Assembly: GCA_916700875.1 (NCBI GenBank) | Contig: CAKAKS010000062.1 | Location: forward strand, 16,396,460 to 16,460,459 | DNA: 64,000 nt | Reading direction: 5' to 3' | Source: Sebastes aleutianus | Lineage: Eukaryota; Chordata; Actinopteri; Perciformes; Sebastidae | Shown: positions 51,270 to 63,785 of the stretch, in pieces | Layout: each line of letters starts with the position of its first letter | Position numbering within the stretch: position 1 is the first letter of the stretch | Notes under the pieces: model-generated | Told to the model about the DNA's origin: nothing | Database searches by the model: none | What the model saw: the letters and a program-made list of their open reading frames with translations, nothing else | Program-made: the position numbers and the translations under genes

Positions 51270-53300
51270 CTCCGCTACGTAACGAGTATAGAACGGGATT
51301 AATTGTTCGTGTGGAAACAGGACACTCAGCTCAAAGTCAAACTTCAGTTCCGCTTTGAATTACGACACGCTGTTGGCTGTTGACGCCTGAAACCTCCCAA
51401 ACAAAAAATATCCTTCGGTATATAACCTTTTTAACACCTGATCTAGCTAGTTTATATTATATGATATATTGTATATTTGTCCTATTTGTCCTATTTGTTC
51501 TGGGTTAACATGTAAACATCACTTGGGACTGTTCTGTAAGAAGACACAAGGATACTAGGAGAGAAAAAGCCCACAAAATCAATTTAAAACCTTGAGTCTT
51601 GTAGTTTTAATGACGGGTTTCATTCAAGGAAGTCACTGACAAAAGCGTAACATCTGATTGGACGACTAGCAGGCTCAAAAAGGGAGGTTATTCGAGGTCA
51701 AAAAGGTGGATGCTGATTGGTCGGTCGGGGGGGAGTAGTGCAGGTCTTGTTACACAGTTGGTTCAGGATGCCAAACATTAAAGGGCTGCCTGATCTCAGA
51801 CAGGCAATTTGCTCAACTGAATGAATTGACATTCACAACAAAGTCAAAAGTGCCAAAAAAAAAAAATCCCTCATTCAAACAAACAAAAAAATCTATGCTG
51901 AAATTATGTTTTCCACAAAATGCATTTGGTAAAACAAATAAGTTGTAATCAAAACATTTTTTATGGGAGGCAAGTTTGGGGAAGCACATGCATTTATGTC
52001 AGAATAATTCATATTCATTCACTTTATACAAAAATAAGCCAGCACAAATAAGTATCTCATTATTGCAAGTCATCTAAAAACGTTTGATGCATTTTGGACA
52101 TTTAAAGTGGCAGTAGGAAGTATATTTTTGGCCTCATTGGGCAAAAAAATCCATAATAACCTTTCAGCATATTGTAATTCAAGTGTTCTGAGAGAAAACT
52201 AGACTTCTGCACCTCCTCATGGCTCTGTTTTCAGACTTTAAAAAAATCTAGCCGTGACAGGAGACTTTGACCAATCTCAGGTCATTTCATTTAGAGAGCG
52301 TTCCTATTGGCTGTGCTCCGGTCATGTGACCGGTACTTGGCGGCGGCGGCGTCACAAACTTTATCAATTTACAGCTAAATAGTACACTACAAGATGATTC
52401 TGAAAACATTTGAGCCGAGAAATAGGCATTAACGTAACATAATATTGATTCATATTTGATCAGCGTTGCCTAGTTTGACCGTTTGGTCGGAGTTCGTGAG
52501 TGATTGACAGCCGGCTCTCATAGATGGTTGCTGGAGAGCAGACCTCAGATCAGCTCTTACCACCTGGCTTCCTCCGGTCTGTGAAATCTTGCAGATGCCG
52601 TTAGGAGCACCGGAGGACACCAGAGGCACATGATTTTTTTCAGGTTACCTGTTTCATGTACTACTGTCACCATATAGCGACCGTTTTAATAAAAATAACT
52701 TTTTTTAAAATCATATTTGCTCCAATCTCGCCTACTTCAGCTTTAATGACATGTCATTTTTTATTTTATTGAATGAAAATTCTCCCTGTATTTACAACCA
52801 TTTTAGTATTGTTATCAGCACACACAAACAAAAAAATAAGCATAAACTGTGCAATACTGTCATTAATAATGCATTTATAATGTACATTTCAAGAAATATT
52901 CTTATTTAACTCTTATTTATACCATTCTGGCATCTATAATAAACATGCTGAATAGATCCCACTTCTCAGGATTTTGTATTTACTTATTTGCACTGTGGTT
53001 ATATGTCATATATATTGTATGTCTTAACCTCTTTTACCCGGGTTCGGTTGAGCTGTGTGTTAAAACACTGTCTTTAAAAACTTCATAAAATGCTGTGGTG
53101 ATCTTTTTTTCCTAATTGTTTCTAATAGACGAGGCCTTAACGCTACTAAAACAACACTCGGGAATAATAATAATAATAATACAACCACACACTTTAAAGC
53201 TAACTAAAAGCTTGTGAAAAAAAGACATGTTGTTAGCAGACCTTATTTCATGTGGTAGGAAATTTCAGAGAGTAGGACCATAATGACTTTAGACACCATA
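51270..53300. other. bcat2 promoter side and hsd17b14 downstream region
   Basis: The 5' flank of bcat2 shows no obvious TATA box. An element of about 640 bp lies at 52103-52745. No gene is recognised. Confidence 0.6.
52103..52745. mobile_element. about 640-bp non-autonomous DNA element, copy 1
   Basis: Ends 'ttaaagtggcagtaggaag' and (complement) 'ttaaagctgaagtaggcgag' are imperfect inverted repeats. The interior includes 'ctattggctgtgctccggtc'. A second copy in the opposite orientation starts at 60352. Confidence 0.75.
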
Positions 53301-53306
53301 TTTATT
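53301..53306 (-). terminator. hsd17b14: candidate hsd17b14 polyadenylation signal (minus strand)
   Basis: TTTATT on the + strand reads AATAAA on the minus strand, about 60 bp after the hsd17b14 stop. Confidence 0.5.
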
Positions 53307-53364
53307 CTAGGTGTAGTGAGGAGATGTTTACTTGATGATCTAAGGGATCTGTATTCAGTGACAG

Positions 53365-56300
53365 TCAGGAAGGGATCTGACTCTTGAAGCCGTAGTTGAG
53401 TTCAGCTCCGCCACTGAACAGCAAGTCGATCCCGGTGCAGAAAGTAGCATCAGCAGCCAGATACAAGGCAGTCAGTCCACACTCCTCCTCAGTCCCCATA
53501 CGACCCAGCAGCTGTTTGACAAAACAACAGGTCATTTCTCATTCCTGTTCACTTTCCAAAAGCATGTTTGTGGTTGCATCATGTGACTTTCTTCTGTTTG
53601 TGTTTTATTCACCTGCAGCTGTTTATACAGTTGCTGCTGAGCTGTCAAAAGCAAGTTATCGGCTTTTAGCTATTTGCCAACTAAAACAAGCAGTTCAAAA
53701 TTGGTTGGAGGGCCCCTCTTATGTTCTTTGCTTCCTGCAATACTACATGCAAAAAACTGCAGATTTAACTCGCAACTGGGAAAAACTACAAACTTCCTCA
53801 TTATCATTATCTGAATGACAGGAAAAACTAGAGGAAATAAAGTGTGTAAAGTAATAATTCCTCCTCCTCCTCCTCCTCCTCCTCCTCCTCCTCCTCCTCC
53901 TCTATTAACACTGTAATAAATAACTAGAACATGGAAAACAACTAAGAGCAGAGGCATATTTAAATGTATAACGATAACATTTTTATTAGATCAAATATCA
54001 ATATGAAATTTTACATAAAACTAGGGCTGCACATTTAATCAAATTTTATTGAAATCGCACTTTGCAAGAGTTGTTAAGACGAAATGTGAGTCAAAATATG
54101 ATTTTAAATTAAATATTGTGGTGCTGCAGAGATGTCCTGGCCTGACCATAATCATTTTAATGTGTTTTACAATGAAAATGAGCATAATGATGCAAAAATG
54201 ATCATTCCTTCGAATATAGCAAATCATATCGCAATTGCAATATCAGTCAAAATAATCAAAATTAGATATTTTCAAAATCATTCAGCCCTAATAAAACTTC
54301 ATTAAAACTTTTTGCCAAACAACGTCATGATATCACTATCCTGCTGCTTCCTCTCTTCTTTAGGACCACAGTCTGGTGTTACAGTGTATTTTCACCCTGT
54401 TAGCTTCAAATACCTCCAATGACTGGGATTAAAAGAAAACTGTAATTTGCATGGCAAAAAAAAGCAGCCTGCAGAAACTCTTTGTTTAGATTCAGGATTG
54501 AGGGAGTTAACATTTACAACCCAATAGAGCGACCACAGTACGTGGCACTTTGGATTATTAACACAACAATGTTGCAGGGTGTGAGTCTTATCTGGGTTTT
54601 TAGCTGCTTCATCGGCTCAGCAGAAACCAAAAGTTTCTCTGCAGCTGAAAAGAACTCAGGGGAACTTCTCTTTAATATTCTTGTGCTGTATTTTCTTTAC
54701 TCACGAATACTCTGTTAAATGCTGCTGAAAAACTATTAATATTGGACCTGATGATAGGATTTAAGTTCAACAAGAGTTCCCACATTCAACAAATGAAACG
54801 TCTTTCTTTTTTAGTTTCCAAAGTTTTTGTGCCATTCCCCTTCCACATCTTTCTAGCTCCGTGTAGGAACCCTCGGCTCCACTGTGACAACTTACCTGAT
54901 AATTTTCTCCCATTTTAATGGCTGCTGCAGCATCTGGTGTCTGTCCTGCTAAGTCTTCCCACAGAGGAGTCAGCACATTACCTGGAGAGAGGCTGCAACA
55001 CATGGCAGACAGTATTACTACAGACAAGAGAGGGTACTGTTAGATTATAGCTAGTTCAATATTTTCAGATACTTTACTATATAAATCAGCAGAGTTACTC
55101 CAGAAAAAGGACCGAGGCATTGTTGCAGAGACTGCTCATATAAGAGAGTCTTACATGTTTTGAATATCAGTGGATGGTTTCTATCATTTAAATGCTGAAA
55201 TGTTTAATAAATCAGTCAGCTGAAAGAAAATGTATCATAACAGTTAGAATCTGTATAATCATTTTTCAAAAAGAATTAAGTTGGTTACAGCATCTTAATG
55301 CAATGATGTTTGTTTTTCTGTTTTATATCCTATATATCCATATATACTGTACATACACAGTCACACTGAGATTCCTTCTTTTATAGATAAATGATGCTGC
55401 TACAGCGTCACCTATTGGCCGAATGGCACAAAACTTGTCGTGATCACTCAGACATCATATCGACACATGTCCACCAAATGTGGTCATAATAGCACAAAGC
55501 GTTCAGGAGATATAACATTTATTTTGTAATATAAGCCCTGCCCACAGCATTTGAGCAACTTTGAGGGCCAGCTACAGCAAAACTGTATGGAGCATCAAAT
55601 ATCCAACAGAGTGCCTATTTTCGGCTTGGCCCAGAGATGTTCTGTACCAAATTTGGTGACAATTGCTCAAAATGTGAGGGAGAAGTAGCAAAAAATCTGA
55701 TTTGGACAAAATTCGAAATCGCGGAAAATCAGTTTAGGCGGCTTATAAATTATATACAGATTTGTCTGGACCCACCAAATCCAGGAAAAAAAGAGTCCTA
55801 CGGTTCAAAAAGTTACAGGCCAAAACGTAAAGTTCATTGTTATAGCACCACCATCTGGACAAATTGCACCACATTCGACACTGCACTCCCTTGGGTCCCC
55901 AGCAACACGCTCACCAAGCGTGAAGTAGCGGTTCTCCACACAAAGTTTTAGACGTAACTTCTGACTTTATTATCAGACTTCGTTATTGTCATGTGCAAAT
56001 GTGTGGTGGGAAATAACTAAATACATTTACTCCAGAGCTGTACTTACAGGTATGTACAAATTTGAGGAACTAATACTTGCTTGAGTGTTTTTACTTTATG
56101 CTGTTTCGGAGAGATATTGTACCTTTTACTCCACAGTATTTATACGATTGAAATAGTTACTCTTCAGATTAAGATTTTAGGTTAAGCACATGATAATCTT
56201 ATAAAAAACAATCCATTGTTAAAGATTAAACCTGTCGTTACCAACCTTTTTGGCTTGTGATTCCTTACATGCATATAATCAGTGAATAGTTGGAGCCCTT

Positions 56301-57236
56301 TGTCACAACTTCCCTTTAAACTTCTCGCATGGTTTAATATAAATAACTGCGAAATATCAAATATTTCACAAAAAGCAAAGATGAGAGGAAATTCCAAATA
56401 ATAAAAAATAAATTTGTATCAGAACGTTGTTTCTTCTTCTACTCTCTCCCATTAATTATCTCACAACCCCTCAGATTTATCTGGTGACCCTATGAAGGGG
56501 CCAGACCCCTAGGTTGGGAACCACTGTACTAAATGTATATAAAGTAGTTAAAACTAGTGCCATCTGGAGCAGCTACAACAGTAATCCAACATTGATGATG
56601 CATCAGTTAATTAATCTAATAATGTCATAAATAATAATATATCAGTTGCACGGGACATTTGACTGTGGAAGTACTTTTACTTTTAAACCATACATTTTGC
56701 TGATAATACTTTTGTGCTTTCACTTAAGTTAGATTTTGATTGCATGACTGTTACTTTTATACTTTCACTCAAGTAAAGTTAAAAACTTACTTTAAAAATA
56801 ATTAAATTGATAACAGCACTTTAAATTAAGTTGGTTCATCTGAATTACACTGCAGTTTGTCTCACCAGTTCACTCTCACATTGTGGCGACTCTCATCCAC
56901 AGCCATCGCCTTTGTCATGGAGACTATCGCCCCCTAGTGGAGAAAAGAGCACATGACCAATTCAGCTGAGATTTAGGGAATAATGACACTTGTTGCCTGG
57001 AAGAAGAACTCACCTTGGTGGCAACATATGGTGCAGCATCTTTCTGACCGATGGTTGCCACCAGACTGGACACATTTATGATGTTTCCCTGCCGCTGTCG
57101 TAGGTACGGCAACGCATACTGAAGAGAGAGTGAGACCTCCATTATCACTTCAAAGATCCTATATACTGTACATACATACATACATACATACATACACATC
57201 TACATACATACATACACATATACATACATACATACA

Positions 57237-57267
<31 letters not shown>

Positions 57268-58055
57268 CTATATACATACATACATACATACATACATACA
57301 TACATACATACATACATACATAGATACATTGAGATCATTTAAATTGTATAAGCAACTGATGACTTAAATGTGAATCCACTAATCACTATTGAAAACTGCA
57401 TGTTGGAACTGAATTCAAACCGCTGAAATATTTGACTGAAAATCTGATTTATCTGAATCCGTGAGTTTTGAATTCCCCTCTCAGCTCATTTCAATCTTCA
57501 TCTCTTTCTTGGATCATGTGACCTGATCAATTCTATTCAGGCTCAATTGATGATCCTCGGTGCCCCAAGGTTCATGTTTTGAATTTTTTTTTATCTTGAA
57601 TTTTGGTTCCTGAATTTCACAAATCCAGTTTTGACTCCAAGTTTTAGATTAATTTGAATAATTTTTTTTTCAACATTGGACATATAAAATCGGAATTTGT
57701 GAATAAAATATTAAAAATACACCCCTCCCTCATTTCCTGTCATTGTATTATTCTTATTCTTATTATTCTTATTCTTATTCTTATTCTTATTCTTATTCTT
57801 ATTATTATTATAAAACAATAAAAAAACAATATTTACTTACTTCGGATCACATAAATTAGATAGATAATTGACAGAGTAAAAGATTAAAAATACACTCCCT
57901 CCTTCGTTTCCTGACTTCTCTCTTGTTATTAATAATAATAAAACAATAAAAAATCAATACTACTTACTTTGGATCACATAAATTCAGACAGATGTTTGTC
58001 AGAGTAAAATATTAAAAATACACTCTCTCCCTTGTGTCTTGTCGTTTTATTATTA

Positions 58056-58086
<31 letters not shown>

Positions 58087-58197
58087 CATCATTATTATTA
58101 TAAAACAATTGTTACTTACTTCGGATCACATAAATTCCGATAGATGTTTGTCAGAGTAAATATTAAAAATACACACCTTCCCTTGTTTCCTGTTGTC

Positions 58198-58237
<40 letters not shown>

Positions 58238-60041
58238 GATTATTATTATTGTCAATAATAATTATAATAACAATAAAGTATTCACTTGTGATTAAATTTC
58301 ACAATTAAGTGTTCGGTTGCTTATAAGAGTCAAATCCGTACAGCCTCTTTTTGCTTCTATAGAAGACAGCATATATGGGTGAAAGTCATAATCTGTAATT
58401 TTAATAAGTTTTACACAAGTTGGAAACATTACTTTAGAAGCCGAGAAGTAGCTGATGAGGTTCAGATTGAGCAGATCTCTGAACTCCTCTGCTGTGGTGT
58501 CATCAGTGGGTTTATGAGGTGGGTCTGAACGACGGTAAATTAAAAAAAAGAGATAAATTAAGAATGAAAGCCTCCTCGTGACCTCATCAATCACATCTGC
58601 TGGAGGGAAGAAAGAAGTGTGAGACTCACGCCACCCTGCGTTGTTGACCAGGCAGTCAATGTGTCCATAATGCTCCACTGTGACTGCAATCAGTCTCTGT
58701 TGAAAGACGACCAGTTGAACAAGAAACCAGATAAACACAGAAAGAGCTTCACCCAGCAGAGCAAACAGCAAACAGCAAACACAGGGCAGGTTTACAACCC
58801 CCCACTTCTGAATGCAAACGGTTGGACAGTGATGAAGTTATCAGACTAGTTTTACCAGGTGAGACAAATAAAAATACAAACGTTGACATTTTGGTGAGAA
58901 TAAATCTGTGTTTTAGGATGTTTTGGCCTTGAGGTGAAGTCAGATGATAAACAGGACACACTGTCTTGTGATCATAACTATAAATCTGAGTACAACATAA
59001 CCAGAACAATAACACTAAAGCTGCACATTACCTTGATGTCATCTTCTTTGGAGATGTCACATGTGATAAATTTGCATGAGCCTGGTCCTGCTTTGTTTAA
59101 CTCCGCTTCCAGAGCCTCACCTGCTGCACCTGTGTGTAATATATGTGTAATTATAATGGGAAAAAATGTATTTCATTACAACTCCTGTACTTCATTTACA
59201 ACCAGTGGTGGAAATATTAAGTATATTTACTCAAGCACAATTTTGAGGTACTTGTACTTTACTTTTACTGTATACTTCTCCTCAACTACATTCATCTGAC
59301 ACCTAATTACTTTTCAGATTAAGATTCTACATGTAAAAAAACGAGCCTATAAAAAAAGATGCAGTGCTTTACTATTAAATTAACCGGTATAGTGTAGGCT
59401 ATAAAGTTATTAAAATGTGCAATGTATTAGTCACAATAACACTGGGAGTACTTTCAGACTGGTATTTCCTGTTTTTGTTCATTTTGAAAAAACAGAACAA
59501 ACATTCACGGTACAAAGAAACTTAACAAACCTAATAATAATATAAAATAAGCCAGTATAGATACAGGAAAAACGTATTATATACAAAAAATAGAAAAATA
59601 AGTAAAAAGAATATACACAAGTAAAAAAAAAATGAAATTAAAAACAATAAAAATAAAATAAAATCTATTTATATATACATATATATACTGTATACATATA
59701 TACATACATATACGCACACGCAGTATATATATATACAAAAACACATATAATCAATTAAAAAAAAATCAATATGATTTTAAAAATAGATGATAAAGGAATG
59801 CCAATTAAAGCTGATTAAAAAATAATATTACTAACCTCCTCTTGCACAAAACATCACTTTGGCTCCATTCTCCACTAAAACAGAAATGCAAAAATGTTCA
59901 GTGCAATCAATCCTTGCTCTGATCACAAATTAATCCACATTATAATTAAGAATAATTACCAAACACTTTGACAATCCCTCTGCCAATCCCTTTGGATCCT
60001 CCAGTCACAATGACAACTTTGTTGTGGTATCGGAGGGACAT
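53365..60041 (-). CDS. hsd17b14: 17-beta-hydroxysteroid dehydrogenase 14 (SDR family, DHRS10), 264 aa
   Basis: Exons in transcript order: 60041-59960, 59874-59836, 59129-59032, 58696-58630, 58524-58433, 57118-57014, 56933-56866, 54992-54896, 53511-53365. Phases close to 264 aa plus TGA (human 270). It is a cytosolic NAD-dependent short-chain dehydrogenase that oxidises 17-beta-hydroxysteroids in vitro; its physiological substrate is uncertain. Rossmann motif TGGSKGIG is at 13-20, NNAG at 91-94, and the catalytic set is S144 (NVSS), Y157 and K161 (YVATK). His96 and Gln151 correspond to active-site residues His93/Gln148 of the human enzyme. SPGNVLTPLW follows the cofactor region. The C-terminus (GGAELNYGFKSQIPS) is shorter than in human. 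The start is the first ATG and gives the expected seven residues before the first strand. Confidence 0.96.
53862..53902. repeat. (CCT)n microsatellite, hsd17b14 intron 8
   Basis: Thirteen or so perfect CTC/CCT units. The poly-Gly frame on the other strand is an artefact. Confidence 0.97.
55390..55965. repeat. dispersed repeat, hsd17b14 intron 7
   Basis: 'ctgctacagcgtcacctatt' leads into 'ctgtaccaaatttggtgaca', ending 'gcacattcgacactgcactc'-like sequence. This type is typical of abundant teleost repeats. The 104-codon frame inside it has no recognisable domain. Confidence 0.55.
56010..56790. repeat. 'tccactacattt' family copies, hsd17b14 intron 7
   Basis: Two fragments (56010-56180 and 56640-56790) with alternating 'ttttactcca' and 'acttgagt' blocks. 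The same family occurs at 10640-10790, 22790-23600, 28740-28930, 29220-29360 and 59205-59330. Confidence 0.65.
57170..57322. repeat. (CATA)n microsatellite, hsd17b14 intron 5
   Basis: About 36 CATA units with a few interruptions start 50 bp upstream of exon 6 on the minus strand, close to its acceptor. Confidence 0.97.
57700..58260. repeat. four-unit degenerate minisatellite with expanding (ATT)n
   Basis: The anchor 'attaaaaatacac' recurs near 57711, 57883, 58011 and 58162 with 'ggatcacataaatt' between. Each unit carries its own ATT/ATTCTT run of different length. Confidence 0.9.
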
Positions 60042-60351
60042 TTCGGCTGATGACAATAACCTCAAATACCTGCAACACTGCGCCAAGGAGCCTGTTTATA
60101 TTGCTCTATATTATATTATTATATATTCTGATTATTCAGCACGTACTACTGTATCTTGCGCCTCTTCCTCTTCACTTCCTCACCAATAGCAGTTTGTGTG
60201 TGAAGTTCAAAGTTCCACCACATCACGGGGTTTGCTTTGCTGCCTTCAGGCACTGTTGGTAGTATTGGAAATCTCAAAGTTCATTCAAAGAAGTGGGGAA
60301 TTTAGTCGCCAAATTGTGAACTTAATTAAATAAAGAACATGGAAGTCTTAT

Positions 60352-61040
60352 CAAAGCTGCAGTGGGAAGAATTGGAGCAAATATGATTAAAATAAGTTAT
60401 TTTTATAAAACGGTCACTATATCCTGACAGTAGTGCATGAGACGGGTAATCTAAAAAAAACATGTGCCTCTGTGTCCTCAGGTGCTCCAAATGGCATCTG
60501 CAGGATTTCACAACAACCAATCAGAGCAGAGCTGGAGCCTGCCATCTCTGAGCAGCTGTCAATCGCTCGCCAGCTCCGATCAGACGGTCAATAGGAAGAG
60601 CTGGGAAACGTTGCTGGGGAGCAAGGCCTACATAAAGGAGGCTGGGTCAAGTGTCATATCTCCAGGGGTGTAACACATGTGCAGTAAAATCTCGCCTGCA
60701 CTCGCCGAAATTGAGCCAATCACAACGCACGAACGCAGCTTCTGTTACACTGCGCGTGTGTAATACCCCATACCCCAAGACCCATGTCCCCCGTGACCCA
60801 GCCTCCTTTTCATAGGCCTTGCGGGGGAGAGGGACGTCTGGAATTCCCTGCTTATAGCCTGCTGCCCCCACGACCCGGCCCCGGATAAGCGGAAAGAAAA
60901 TGGATGGATGGATGAATATAGGCAGCGCTGATCAAATATGAATCAATATTCTGTTACTGTAATGCCTATTTCTCACATAAAATGTTTTCAGAAACTTCTT
61001 GTAGTGTACTGTTTAGCTGTAAAATGAGAAAGTTTGTGAC
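60352..61040. mobile_element. copy 2 of the 52103-52745 element, inverted and interrupted
   Basis: The reverse complement of copy 1 can be followed through 'ggagcaaatatgatt', 'cacaacaaccaatcagagca', 'gctgatcaaatatgaatcaa' and 'tgtactgtttagctgtaaa'. It is interrupted at about 60591-60921 by a second element and truncated at the right. Confidence 0.75.
60591..60921. mobile_element. about 330-bp retroelement insertion with (GGAT)n tail
   Basis: It is absent from copy 1 at 52103-52745, so it is an insertion. It ends 'ggataagcggaaagaaaatg' plus three GGAT units, a SINE/LINE-type tail. ATAGG flanks both ends. Confidence 0.75.
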
Positions 61041-61089
61041 CCAGCCGTCATGTTGAGATCAGTTGAGGAAATACCAAGCATCGCCCACC

Positions 61090-62045
61090 AGCTGGAGCAA
61101 ACCTGTTGTGCTAACATCAGCATGCTAACAAGCTCACAATGACGATGCTAACTTGACAATGTTTAGTTGGTGTAATGTTTATCATGTTAACCATCTTAGT
61201 TTAGCGTGTTAGTTTGTTAAAATGTGCTAATTAGCACTAAACACAAAGTACAGATGAGGCTGGTTTTGATGTATTGATGTAAAAGTATTGGAAAAATTAA
61301 CATTTTAACTAGGGCTGTCAATCAATTCAAATATTTAATCGTGATTAATCGCATGATTGTCCATAGTTAATCACGATTAATTATTCAAATTAATTATTCA
61401 AATTAATAAAAAAAAATGTATCTGTTCAAAATGTACCTGTAATTTTTGTCAAGTATTTAATACTCTTATTAACATGGGAGTGGACAAATATGCTGTTTTA
61501 TGCAAATGTATGTATATATTTATTATTTGAAATCAATTAACAACACAAAACAATGACAAATACTTTCCTGAAATCCTCACAGGTACTGCATTTAGCAAAA
61601 CAAATATGCTCAAATCATAACATGGCAAACTGCAGCCCAACAGGCAACAACAGCTGTCAGTGTGTCAGTGTGCTGACTTGACTATGACTTTCCCCAAACT
61701 GCATGTGATTATCATAAAGTAGGCATGTCTGTAAAGGGGAGACTCGTGGGTACCCATAGAAACCATTTACATTCACATATCTTGAGGTCAGAGGTCAAGG
61801 GACCCCTTTGAACATGGCCATGCCAGTTTTTCCACGCCAACATTTTGCATAAGTTTGGAGCGTTATTTAACCTCCTTTGTGACAAGCTTTCTTAGGTTTT
61901 CTAGTTTCATATGATAGCAGTATCTTCAATCTAGCTTTAAAACTGAATTTGCGTGAATGCAATATTGTCGCATTAACTTTGAAAGCCCTAATTTTAACCA
62001 GATGATGGCGCTACATTTTGATTTTGACAGTGTCCAATTTTGTGT
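61090..62045. repeat. 'gctaacatgc' family, copy 2, split by a hAT-like insertion
   Basis: The left part runs to 61309 and the right part resumes at 61991 ('accagatgatggcgctac'). Joining the two flanks restores one continuous copy. Confidence 0.8.
61310..61990. mobile_element. 681-bp hAT-like non-autonomous element with perfect 8-bp target duplication
   Basis: Ends TAGGGCTGTCAA / TTGAAAGCCCTA-type. ATTTTAAC lies at 61302-61309 and 61991-61998. The same family occurs at 34843-35316 and 1-162. Confidence 0.92.
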
Positions 62046-63308
62046 TTATTTAATTTACCCCAGTATTTGAAGGTAACATTTGCATAGTGCTTCCTGTTAT
62101 GGGAGTTGTAGTTTTTACTGTACACAGACAGTTGCCACACAGACATGCTTGAGTGTAGACTTCATGATGAGTCTAAAATAACCACAGACATCCAGATTTA
62201 TATTTAGGTCAAGTCAGGTTTCATTTGCCGTGTTTTAAATTTGTGGACTATTTTGCACAAGCCGCAGTCTAATTAAATGTAATTTAAAATAGGATGATGA
62301 CAGCAAATATGAAAGCAGTTAGAGGGGACAGAAACCAAAGAAAAACCCACATATTTGTGATCTCATTCAGAGTGTAAATCACGATAATCACCACCACAAC
62401 TTTTCCTTTTCTTAAAATGTTTCTGTGAGTGTGCAAGTTCATGTTGCACACATGCTTGCAAACAGTATGTTTAAGGAAGAGTGAAGGGTTAAGAGGTTGA
62501 CATTTTCGGTCAGGAAGGGTTGTTGGGGTCAGAGGGAGAAGAGGCAGCGGTGCTCTTGGAGGAGGTGAGGGTCGACGATTGAATTTCAGCCCGACAGCAT
62601 TCCCCAGGGGTACACTGAGCGTGAGAGAGAGCACAAGTGAGGACCGTGAGTGACCTACAAACAAGCTAAACTATCTTAACTTCACCCGCTCTGCAGATTA
62701 ACACCCCAGCCAGCAGCCCCTGAAGGAGCCACATTGCTCCCTCTGCCACCTCCCCTCCTCTTCCTCCCCCCAAACATGACACATGAAGGTGGGACAACAT
62801 ACAGGAGGAGGAGGAGGTGTCTGGACTTCATGATGAGGGAATTGATACACAAACTGTCTCAGACGAAGGCAAGGGTCAGCCCAAAAGGCACCCTGAGGTG
62901 GAGGTACAGTAGGAGTGATGGTCACTCTCTGAAGGTGTGATTAGTTTGAACCAGCAGCTCTGGCAGGCAGACAGGTGAGAGGAGGCTTCTACTGGGTGAA
63001 CTGGACATGGTGATAAACTGGTGATGAGCATGAAGCGGACTGCATGTATGGAGCTTTTTGCACGGAGAGTCTGCATGATGTTATTTACAGTACAGAATAT
63101 AGTGGAAAAAGGTTAATAAATAGCATAAATCTACCATTTAATGTAAAAACTGGAGATATTTTGGTACAGATTCTGCTTTGTTTTTAATGGTATGGTCAGT
63201 GCTTTTATTATTTTTTAATGAAAATCACTCTTTCCATCACATAATTTAAGCTAATTTCTATACAGTGTATTGTAATGTGATCTAAATAATATTTTTTCTG
63301 TTGTCCAG
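62046..63308. other. unassigned right-hand region
   Basis: 62046-62500 is plain AT-rich sequence. 62500-62975 is GC-richer with polypyrimidine and GAG runs and a short frame (ATG 62776 to TGA 62940) of no recognisable family. It may be a non-coding 5' exon of the gene suggested at 63309 onward. Confidence 0.4.
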
Positions 63309-63785
63309 AAAATTGCTCAGCTGAATTTACAGAAAAAGACTGAGGTGAGATTTTGATTTAAATATTTTATTGATCAATTTCAAAATATTCTGGCAAAATA
63401 ATAATGTATTATTTGTGAGGGTGTGTTACCGGTCAGTGGATTTTATGACAAAATTGAACAACTAAGGGACAATTTATTTGATATTATTAACCTTTTTGTA
63501 TAGAGAGACGAAGTCCCCATGAGACCTTATTTCAGGAAAAAAATATGTGCACTGGTAAACGGCAAGAGACAAATATTTTTTTGATCCCGATCAAGTCAAG
63601 AAAGACACAGTTTGTCGTAGTATCATTTAGTTTTGTATGAAACCGCTCAAAAAACTACATCTCTCGTCTTCTACTATGTATGTCACCAACACTAGCTAAC
63701 TTAGCTATGTTCCACATTTTATCCAGCGACTCCTGGACTTTTTATCAGCCAGGAAGCCAAAGAACGAGCGAAACCTGTTACTGTG
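63309..63785 (+). CDS. two unidentified exon-like segments (63309-63344 and 63727-63785)
   Basis: Segment 1 (36 nt) has a pyrimidine-rich acceptor and a GAG|gtgaga donor and reads KIAQLNLQKKTE. Segment 2 (59 nt) has acceptor atccag and donor TG|gtgagt and, in the same phase, reads RLLDFLSARKPKNERNLLL. Both splice sites and the continuous open frame suggest a + strand gene running out of the window. I do not recognise the protein, and chance splice-site pairs remain possible. A GC-richer block at 62696-62972, bounded by an acceptor and a donor, could be an upstream exon, but its frame does not join segment 1. Confidence 0.3.

Noticed and set aside
53670..53957. Poly-Gly frame on the minus strand
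   Set aside because: Produced by the (CCT)n microsatellite in an intron.
55637..55951. 104-codon open frame in hsd17b14 intron 7
   Set aside because: It lies wholly in a dispersed repeat, has no splice sites and no recognisable domain.
57130..57342. Tyr/Ile/His repeat frame
   Set aside because: Translation of the (CATA)n microsatellite.
62776..62940. 54-codon frame MTHEGGTTYRRRRRC... as a peptide gene
   Set aside because: No signal peptide or known family, an Arg run from GGA repeats, and its donor phase does not join the next exon-like segment. It is kept only as a possible 5' exon.
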